A stretch of 44,128 bases of DNA from Paludibacter sp. Lineage in GTDB: Bacteria; Bacteroidota; Bacteroidia; Bacteroidales; Paludibacteraceae. The stretch is taken from NCBI GenBank assembly GCA_028691965.1, contig JAQUYE010000016.1:1-44128 (forward strand), in the 5' to 3' direction. Positions 7,723 to 16,100 of this stretch are shown here, in pieces. Numbering within the stretch: the first letter of the stretch is position 1; every line of letters begins with the position of its first letter. The position numbers were made by a program, and so were the translations under genes. Under the pieces are notes generated by a model. It was not told the DNA's origin. It did not search any database and saw nothing but the letters and a program-made list of their open reading frames with translations.

Positions 7723-10700
7723 AATATCCTACCCTTCGGTAGCCACCGGTACTTTCACTGCTCCACTCGAAATCAGTCACATCCTCTATCGTAACGAGGC
7801 CCGACACGATTCCCGTTGAGGCCATTCTTAATTGTGCCACCTGAGCTACTGTCTGTGCCAGCAACTTCATTGTACGTGCATTCACAGTATAGTTCTTCTT
7901 AGCACTATCGTACAGCCCTTTTATGTAGCGATACATCTCGGCAGATGCTTCCGGCGAAAGTTCCAGTTCGTATTCAGCAAAGAGCAAATGCCTGAAGATA
8001 GCTGCCAGCGTATCGGCATCAAAATCGTTGAATACCACCGTATGGTTGAAACTATTGATCCCGTTTTTGGCCAGGTTACGGGCGATCACCTCGTTTCCGT
8101 CGCTTGTTTCGGCATACACCACCGCAACACTCAGCTTCGACTCCTTAATTTTATTTTCTATCCAGATTCGAATAAAGTCGAACGACTTCCCGGTGTAATG
8201 GGGCGAATCCATATCAAGAAACAACAAGCCGTTAGCTGCTCGCTTCAAAGCAGTCTCCAGTACTGCCATGGAGTTTGTTTCGGTAAGTTCTTCAATATTC
8301 AGTGCCACAAAATGACCACGCTTTAGTATTCCCAGTCCCTGCAGCAGTTGTCCCAGGATCTCGGCTACCGTACTTTTCCCTGTACCGGTATTCCCGATAA
8401 AATTCCAGCTGAAATGTCCGCCGCTAAGGTTCAACACTCCCTGTTTATGTTTCAGTCGCGATATGGCCACGTAATTATGCAGGGCTTGCTTGGCATTATC
8501 AAGAGCTATCAATGCATCGAGCCGGCTCAGGGAAGCCGAAAGAACGGTCTCGTCGAGCGGCGAAGCCTCAAGCAGGAGTTTGTTGTGATTCGGGATATCA
8601 CCCGCTTCGATGGTACAAAGCTTCTCGTTGGTAAGATCCCCGTGCGGGAGTTTCGACAGACGGTTACTTACTGCAGGAATGATGTGCGATGTAAGCAATC
8701 GGGTAATAAAACGACCATTGCCGAAATGCTCATCCTTATTATTATATTCTTCTATTACATAATCCGACAGAGCTATCTCTGCTTCCGGCGTCAATGTGTA
8801 TTGTTCCTTTTCCAATACTTTCATCCCAATCTTCATGAGCTGATCGGGGGTATAATCTTCAAAATTGAAGATGTAGGGGAAACGCGACTTCAGACCCGGA
8901 TTGGACTCCAGCAATCGGTTCATCTCGTTCGAGTAGCCTGCAAGGATAACAATCATATCCGAGTCCTCCAGACTCAAATAGGTAAGCAACGTTTCGATAA
9001 CCCGGTGTCCGAAATCACGCCGATCCTGTCCTTCCACAAAAAGGTTATAGGCTTCGTCGATAAACAAGACTCCACCACTGGCCCGTTCAATAGCATTCAG
9101 GGTATTCTTTTCGGTTTCGCCCAGGTATTGCCCTACCAGTTTACTACGATCGGTCTCTACCAGGTGCCCCAGCGACAGGGCACCAATTCCGCGGTATATT
9201 TCGCCCAGGTACTTGGCAATCGTGGTTTTACCCGTACCGGGATTACCGGTAAACACCATGTGCATGGGTGGCATCTTGTTGTAAAAACCCTTTTCGGCCC
9301 GGAGTTTATTGAGGGTCACCAGACTGGTATGATGGAAGATGCTGCGTTTCACTTCGTTCAGTCCGATTAGCATCTCCAGCCTTTTTAAAGCAACCGTTGG
9401 ATCGCGTTGTTCGATTTCAGGGATATCAGCCGGCACCACCTGATTCATCTTTTTGGGAGTAAACAACTTATTATCGACCACCCTGCGGATAAGATTGGGT
9501 ATAATTGAGTCGTCGATCAGTTTGTACACATAATAGATATTAGTGAAGTTAGCCCCCCGGAGTTTATAGGCATAAGTCAGATAGGAAAGAAGTTTCTCTT
9601 CCACTTCATCGTTCGTCGTATAGCCCTTCCCATACAGGTATTCTTTGGCAATGGAAGTCATCATCCCGGGCAACACATCTTCAAAATCGAACTGGAGATA
9701 AAACAGTTCGCGGGCAGGCTCACACATATTCACCAACTCAGTAAGCTGACCTTTTTTGCCCGAAAGCACTACGATATTATCATTCATTGTACGCAGCTTG
9801 TTGGCAAGTATCTCCATCCCTGTGAGAGAACCTACCGCCCCTTTAAGCATTAATGCTTCGGCATTATAGATATACACAAAGCTGCTTTTGTTGTAATCGA
9901 GGTATTCTTCCAGTTTCGGGGAATACCCACTGGTGGTGTCGAGCAGACTCACTGCATCTTTGCTTTCAAAGTCGTCGAGATTGCAGGCCTCTCTTAATCG
10001 GTTGTACAGTTCACGGGCAGCGGATTCCTTACCGACACCCCGCTTTCCGGTCAGCACATAATGATGACGGTAACTAAGGGGTGTGCCTCCTTTATTTGTG
10101 CGCTTGGTGTCAAATACTTTTTTCTTATCCAGGTATTCAAGGTGCTGAATAAAAGATGGCGGGGCCAGCAGTTCCCGGTTTACAGTTGTATCACTCATAG
10201 TATCATTCGTTTTTGTAGCATAAACATGGTAGTTCTTTAACTCTGATTCCTTCACTTTGCTGCCAATATCATTCACGGGAATCTTCATCCATACTTTTCC
10301 TCCAAGGGTAAGAAACAGGTAAGGAGTAAGTTCGTCCGTATTCAGAAAATTATCATCCTCCATCGTGAAGGTCATCTGAAGTGGTTCATCCGGCTTTAGC
10401 AAGCCCACTGCAAAATCCCATGCGGGCAGTAATTCCTGATCTTCGGCATAGAGTTCTTCGTCGGTATGGAGATAGGCATAATAGGCTCCGACAACCAGGG
10501 TAAAGGAATAATCGACAGCAGACCGGAGAGTAAGCGCTGCTTCAGCCTGCTTTTCGTCCAGAAATGTGCCGTTCACCCGAAATGTAAGATCCTGAGCAAT
10601 GATCGCTTTCAACGGATCATGGGGAAGATTGATGATATTGAAAACCTGTGCCCCCAGGCGCTGTCCCTCCCATTCCAGGGTCACCGTATAGGCAGTAGAA

Positions 10701-11035
10701 TCACCCTTTTCGAGGGGACAAGGAAGCGTACAGTAAGTGTTAAGCCGGCAACTGAAATGACGTTGATGATCAGTAAGCAGATATACATCTTCGAGCTCTG
10801 TAAAGACAGGCAGCGACTCCGGATTCTGCTCATCAAAACCTTCGTAAACAGTAATCAGTATTGAATAACCGGATTGCTTCGGATCGGCAAAACCATTCAG
10901 ATCGAGAATGAGGCTCTGATCGTTACGATGAGGATACCAGATATCCCCGTCAGGGATGTACTGCCACGAAGCCGGTCGGCTGTCGTACCCTACAGTAAAC
11001 TGCTGGATATAGAAGTCAGTATTACTTTTTGTCAT
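7721..11035 (-). CDS. Triple-AAA protein (CbbX/CbxX-like) with a novel N-terminal region
   Basis: A 1104-residue protein. Residues 1-260 are beta-rich and unrecognised, probably two beta-sandwich modules (1-137 and 145-260). Module 1 has a degenerate P-loop (GKRGVGKES, 330-338) and no acidic Walker B (SFVYIYNAEA). Module 2 is a canonical CbbX-type AAA: GNPGTGKTT (597-605), GVLFIDEAYNL (from 655), GYSNEM and a SRFP arginine. Module 3 keeps GNTGTGKST (881-889) but its Walker B reads LLFLDMDSP. So one module is clearly competent to hydrolyse ATP, one probably only binds it, and one is probably structural. It is the last gene of the operon, 58 bp after the channel gene. Such AAA proteins remodel protein complexes; the client here is unknown, and its neighbours are the obvious candidates. 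Confidence 0.85.
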   Translation of the reverse strand: MTKSNTDFYIQQFTVGYDSRPASWQYIPDGDIWYPHRNDQSLILDLNGFADPKQSGYSILITVYEGFDEQNPESLPVFTELEDVYLLTDHQRHFSCRLNTYCTLPCPLEKGDSTAYTVTLEWEGQRLGAQVFNIINLPHDPLKAIIAQDLTFRVNGTFLDEKQAEAALTLRSAVDYSFTLVVGAYYAYLHTDEELYAEDQELLPAWDFAVGLLKPDEPLQMTFTMEDDNFLNTDELTPYLFLTLGGKVWMKIPVNDIGSKVKESELKNYHVYATKTNDTMSDTTVNRELLAPPSFIQHLEYLDKKKVFDTKRTNKGGTPLSYRHHYVLTGKRGVGKESAARELYNRLREACNLDDFESKDAVSLLDTTSGYSPKLEEYLDYNKSSFVYIYNAEALMLKGAVGSLTGMEILANKLRTMNDNIVVLSGKKGQLTELVNMCEPARELFYLQFDFEDVLPGMMTSIAKEYLYGKGYTTNDEVEEKLLSYLTYAYKLRGANFTNIYYVYKLIDDSIIPNLIRRVVDNKLFTPKKMNQVVPADIPEIEQRDPTVALKRLEMLIGLNEVKRSIFHHTSLVTLNKLRAEKGFYNKMPPMHMVFTGNPGTGKTTIAKYLGEIYRGIGALSLGHLVETDRSKLVGQYLGETEKNTLNAIERASGGVLFIDEAYNLFVEGQDRRDFGHRVIETLLTYLSLEDSDMIVILAGYSNEMNRLLESNPGLKSRFPYIFNFEDYTPDQLMKIGMKVLEKEQYTLTPEAEIALSDYVIEEYNNKDEHFGNGRFITRLLTSHIIPAVSNRLSKLPHGDLTNEKLCTIEAGDIPNHNKLLLEASPLDETVLSASLSRLDALIALDNAKQALHNYVAISRLKHKQGVLNLSGGHFSWNFIGNTGTGKSTVAEILGQLLQGLGILKRGHFVALNIEELTETNSMAVLETALKRAANGLLFLDMDSPHYTGKSFDFIRIWIENKIKESKLSVAVVYAETSDGNEVIARNLAKNGINSFNHTVVFNDFDADTLAAIFRHLLFAEYELELSPEASAEMYRYIKGLYDSAKKNYTVNARTMKLLAQTVAQVAQLRMASTGIVSGLVTIEDVTDFEWSSESTGGYRRVGY

Positions 11036-11093
11036 TATCTGTTCACATTAAGAATAAGGTCAAGGTCTCAACCATTTTTGTTGACCCTGTATT

Positions 11094-13091
11094 TCACTTA
11101 CTTATTATCATTGGAATTCTACGAATAAGAATGCGGTCGTATTCCCGCACATCCACACCGTTTGCATCTTTCAGCAAGTCATTATAGTGACAAAGGTCCA
11201 CGTGTACAAAACGGTTGCGGAATGCTTTTTTCAGCGAAGGATCTGCATGGATAGCTTCCCGTTCCTGCTGTGTTGCAGGTCGGTATCCCATTATCAGTTC
11301 TTCCATTATCCACCGGTTATGTTCTACCTGCGAAAGGATTTCCACTTTGTCTTCTTCGATAATAGCCTCACCTGAGTAGCCTATCGATCTCAACTTAGTG
11401 GGAATCGAATTGGCGTGATAAATATTAGACCACTGCTTTGCAATAATCAGCGAGTGCCAACATGCTTCCCAGGTCTGCTTCCATTCAGCAGCACCGGGGA
11501 GTTCGTCAGGCAGCTTTCCTTTATCGAAGAAGTATGTATAAACAAAATTTATGCGTTGAGCCCAAAGCAAACTATGGTTTTGCATACTGAATTTATTTTT
11601 CACCATCCCGAAGGGATATACAGCTGAGAGCGGATTCAGTACTTGTGCATTACTGGCGCTACGTGCATTCCCCAACGACTGGAGCACGGAAGCTGAATCT
11701 TTCTGGTAAATCAGCACCGGGACATTCTGTTCGTATACCGTGCGTGGGAGAAACATACCATCGGCAATCGACTGATGCATGTGTTCGTTACATACAGCAA
11801 TGGTAACCAGGGCATCGTTGTCGGCCACCCATTTTTCAAGCAGTGTGCGTACTTCGGGCATTTCGGCACTTCCTTCGACAAAATAAAACCGGGTATCAGT
11901 AAAGTCTCCTAAATATGCGTAGGCCGGATTCGTTGGGTTCCGGATGAACTCCTGCGAATCACCAGCGCGAAGAAAATAACTTTCGGACACATCAAAGAGC
12001 GACTGATAGCGGGCGGAGAGTTGATGCATCCGCTTTTCTGCCGAACTATCTACAAAGGTTATTTTCGTTTTACGCTTCTGATAATTAGGGTAATGGGCAA
12101 TATGAGCGGCCTGCATACCCATGGTAATCCCCATATCAGTCATCCTGAAAATAATCAGATGTACATAGTTCCCACTGTGTTCATCAATAGGGATACGATC
12201 AAGTGAGGGATATACGAATTCGCCATCGTTTACCTGATTATCAACCAATACATGACGAGCAAAGATTTCGTGGTAAACAAGGGGGTAGAACTCTACTGCT
12301 TCGCGTATTTCGCCCGACAAATCAGCTCGATAGAAGGCTGATACAGTGGTCTGATTCCTGAATATAACATGACAACGGAGTTTATCACCGGAGCGCCGGC
12401 GACAACTAAGAGCGACCCATTTCATACAATCCATATTGAGCGAATCACTATCCGGATCATCAGCTTCGTTCAATATGTACAATTCACGGGCTGTAGGTGG
12501 ACTCAACAGTTCTACTTCCTCCCGTGAATCGCGACGACCATAATAAATCACTACCCGTTTATTAAGCCCGGTGCTGAGTCCGGCACTCAGCAGCAATCGC
12601 ACCTTAGCAGCTTCAATATTAGTATGGAGCACAAAAACACTACCAGCATACCGGGGATCGTCGGCCAGCTGCTTAATTAATCCGGTTGTACTTTCATTGT
12701 AACCTATTACTACGACATGATCAACAAATTTATAGCGGAGTAAGCCCTTTTCGGCATCCTCTACCCGGCGTTCAAAGATATTGCTCAAGGTAGAAATGAG
12801 TACCCCGCCTAATAAAACAGAACCGGCAATGCTAATTAAATAAACAAAAAAGCGATTCGACTCAGTTGCACTTGTCTGTGACCCTCCATCGGAGAAGAAA
12901 TAAAGCAGATTCCAAAAGGGTCCAAACGCATCACCTTCGTCGGCACGGGTAAGTGGAATATTAAAGAGCTGAAAAAAGACCCAGAAGAAACACAACACCA
13001 GCACGATGAGAATTACAAACACTCCCAGTTGTCGCCAAATACCCCCGGAAAGGGTCTTGTCCAGAAATAAGATAAAGTTCCTTTGTTTCAT
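11094..13091 (-). CDS. Two-TM TrkA-N (CASTOR/POLLUX-like) channel protein with C-terminal RyR domain
   Basis: The start at ATG 13091 (MKQRNFILFL) lies 10 bp after the stop of the upstream STAND gene; the longer frame from 13142 would overlap that gene by 41 bp. The product is 665 residues. TM1 is about 21-42 and TM2 about 82-103, with a pore-loop-like segment between them (NLLYFFSDGGSQTS). A Rossmann/TrkA-N domain starts at VVVIGYNESTTGLI (127-140) and a second regulatory half follows. The C-terminus (about 583-660) fits a RyR domain: EHNRW at 590-594, GYRP, FVHVDLCHYNDL and YDRILIRRIP. This arrangement suggests an ion channel gated by a nucleotide or nucleotide-like ligand. Channel family and RyR are recognised by motif only; ion and ligand are unknown. 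Confidence 0.8.
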   Translation of the reverse strand: MKQRNFILFLDKTLSGGIWRQLGVFVILIVLVLCFFWVFFQLFNIPLTRADEGDAFGPFWNLLYFFSDGGSQTSATESNRFFVYLISIAGSVLLGGVLISTLSNIFERRVEDAEKGLLRYKFVDHVVVIGYNESTTGLIKQLADDPRYAGSVFVLHTNIEAAKVRLLLSAGLSTGLNKRVVIYYGRRDSREEVELLSPPTARELYILNEADDPDSDSLNMDCMKWVALSCRRRSGDKLRCHVIFRNQTTVSAFYRADLSGEIREAVEFYPLVYHEIFARHVLVDNQVNDGEFVYPSLDRIPIDEHSGNYVHLIIFRMTDMGITMGMQAAHIAHYPNYQKRKTKITFVDSSAEKRMHQLSARYQSLFDVSESYFLRAGDSQEFIRNPTNPAYAYLGDFTDTRFYFVEGSAEMPEVRTLLEKWVADNDALVTIAVCNEHMHQSIADGMFLPRTVYEQNVPVLIYQKDSASVLQSLGNARSASNAQVLNPLSAVYPFGMVKNKFSMQNHSLLWAQRINFVYTYFFDKGKLPDELPGAAEWKQTWEACWHSLIIAKQWSNIYHANSIPTKLRSIGYSGEAIIEEDKVEILSQVEHNRWIMEELIMGYRPATQQEREAIHADPSLKKAFRNRFVHVDLCHYNDLLKDANGVDVREYDRILIRRIPMIISK

Positions 13092-13101
13092 GATAGTAAT
13101 A

Positions 13102-16100
13102 TTATGTCGTAGCAGGTGAATCCAGTTGATCCAGAATTTCAACTTTCTTTAGTACTGCATCCAGTTCGGCATCCTCCTCGCGGATGATCTTTTCCTGAAT
13201 AAATTCTTTTTTCAGGCGGAATTCCATCGCAGCAAGCTGACGTGCACCTTCCATCCAGCCTATCTGTGCCGCTGCCGTAAAATTCTCGCTTAGTCCGTAC
13301 CAAAGCAACGGGATTACCGATTTATTCTTTTTGTCACGAATGGCAACAGCCGACAGAGTTACAAAGACTTCCAGTTCTTCAGCAGCTTTTTTCAACTTGC
13401 CGGCGTATATCAATAGTTTAGCATTCAGGAAGTGGTAGTGGATAGAAAGGTAGTTGAGCTTAACCGATGCTTCCAGCAGACGGGTTGCCTGATCCAGGCT
13501 AAGCTTAACTTCGGTCATCATGTTCAGTGCTAACTCCAGGTCCTGCTTCTTTTCGCTAAGGAACAGCACCATCCGAATCCCATTCTGTACGTAGTCGCGT
13601 AGAAAAAGCTCATTCGCCGGAGAGCTTTTCAATATATCTCCGAAGATCTCCCTGGCTTTCAGCAAGGCCTCGTATTCCTGATCCATCTCACCAATTGCAT
13701 CGTAGTGGTCGCTCAAATCATCGTACAGCGAAGCAACTGTTCGTTGATCCAGCGTTGGCTCGTCCATATCAACAGCACCGAGAAGTTCGACAGCAAAGTC
13801 AATTGCACGCCGGTATTCTTTATTCCGGTGCATTGCCTGCATCAGGTTGTGAGCGTTGATAAGCATATCGTTGATAAGGCCACCGGTATCATCGTCCTGA
13901 TAGAGTTCGTTGAAGAGATGAAAAGCATTTACAAAGCTTTGTTCGGCCTCATCGGGTGATTGGAAATAGGTTAACCACAGGCGACCGGTATTATCCTGCG
14001 CACCCGCATAGCGTCGTTTCAACTCTCTGTCGCCCGGATTATTACGGTAGTTTTCGTACACTGTATATTCGTGCTGCTTTGCATAATACAAAGCTTCCTG
14101 CAACATTCCTGTTTCTTCAAAGAAAGGTGAATAGGTACCATATACCAGTGAGTAGGCCGTAAGCACCAGGCGATCAGTATAGTGCAGTCCTTTCATTTCA
14201 GCAACTGCATGCTGCAAGTCGTTCAGTAGTTTTTTCGCTTCGGTAAGCATCCCGTGCCGTAACATCGGCAGCATAAAGAATTCGGCCTGGCTGCACACCA
14301 TATAAAATGCCACCTGCAGCTGAAGGGTATAGGCATAGTTGGCATCGGTATTGTTTTTCAGCAGGTGCAGCATATCGGTAAATATCTGCAAGGATTCGCC
14401 CGGACCTGATTCATTCATGTTGAAGCGAACCTGGTTGCGTAAGCGCAGATAATCGTTTACCGCAATAAAGCTTTCGACCGACGGAATAGAACGGAGAAAG
14501 TCCTTCAATACTTCAAAGTAAGCAACTACCTTAGCTGTATCCTGTTGTGAAGCAGCGATAAGACATTCCAAAACATTTCTTTCAATTTCAGCTGCTTCGG
14601 AGGGATGAAGTTCAGGTTTTAGCTGATCGTACAAACCAATAAAGAAGATTGCTCCCTCCGGATCGTTACGGTGTAATAATAATTCTCCGGCAAGTGCAAG
14701 CGCATCGTCGGCAGTAATTTCATTATTATAAGCAGCGAGGTCGGTACCCAGAAGGCGATTTAGCTGATAGACACTTGCCTGAGTTGATAGGTTTGAGGAA
14801 GATGCTAACTGACTTAAATCAAATGAATCGTTTACTGCCTGTACAAGTGTTGGATGATCGATGCCTTCGTGACGGTATAAAACAAGCAGACACTGTATGC
14901 ATAGTTCGTCTGTTTCTTCACTCCCGACTACATTCAACTGATCGTAATAGCTTGCGATAGCTGAAGGATCTCCTTCGCCTGTTAATGCATAGTGACTGAG
15001 TGTAGCCTGAACAAGGGCCTGGTAGAAAAGACGATTTCCCGGAACATAACTATGCAAGGCCGCAGCAATGCCTACAGCCTCATCAAGAAGCAACTTTCCA
15101 CAAAAACCATTACCGGCGTGCACCATAAATCCTCCCTGACGAATCAACACAGCAATGCGGCGATAACGTTCGAACATCCAGTCTTCTCCGGTATAGCGGA
15201 GCGAAAAATACTTCTTTACCGACGGGTAACTTTCCTGATCGGTTTGTTTATAAATGGAAAGCAAAACGCGCATAGCGGCAGTAAGCGAATCCAGTGCCTC
15301 CGGATTCGACCCCTCCAGCAACTGCTCTTCCAGACCCGAAACGGCATAATTAGCAAGTGCATGCGCATCCTCCCATTGCTGTTGTCGCACTGCAAATGAG
15401 GCTTGCAGAGCGGCTACCTGCGACATTAACGGACGATAGAGTGGATTTGTTTTTACTCTCTCCATGCCTGTGTTCAGCAAATAGTTGGTGAGCTTCTGAC
15501 TGGACTCAAGGTCTCCTTCTTCCAGGGTGAGTTGAGCCATCATCAGCCTTAATTGGTCTAAGTCGTAGGTAAAGCGTTCATCTTCCAGCTTGTCAATTAC
15601 TTCTCCAAAAGAAAACTTAAGCAAATCAAGAGCTAACTTTTTAAGTTGGATGGAAATGAAGTAACGAATCACTTCTATCATCAGGCGCAGCATTTCGAGC
15701 GGTACTTCTTTAAAGCCTGTTTTACACCAGTTAGCAGTGATCTCCTGTTCTTTAAGCAGATAGAAGGCGAGCGTAGCCCGTGTTTGCGCCCACAACTCCG
15801 AACGTTGGTCGGCAAGCAGGAACTTCACCAGCATTCCTTCTCTTAGTTTGAAGGCCAATCCCGGAAGTTCGTAATTGGCTACAGCATCATCGGGTTGCTT
15901 ATCGCGTGTGCTACCCAAATGATCAAGCAGTCGCATATAATAACTCACCATACTTTCTTCGGGCAGACTCATCATCACCCGATAACCTTCGTAGGCATAA
16001 TCAATCCGACCACTTTCGGCATCAATGGTTAACAAATCGCCCATCCAACGCTTCATGGCTGCAAAAGAGAGTGCATCCCATTTATCAGCCATCAGCAATT

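Noticed and set aside
8348-9370. 340-codon plus-strand open frame opposite the triple-AAA gene
   Set aside because: It is antisense to strongly conserved AAA motifs, and its translation has no recognisable domain or signal; it is a shadow of the AAA gene.
13092-13142. Longer start for the channel gene
   Set aside because: The extra 17 residues would overlap the STAND gene by 41 bp and place a hydrophobic, histidine-rich segment before a clean MKQRNF start at 13091.
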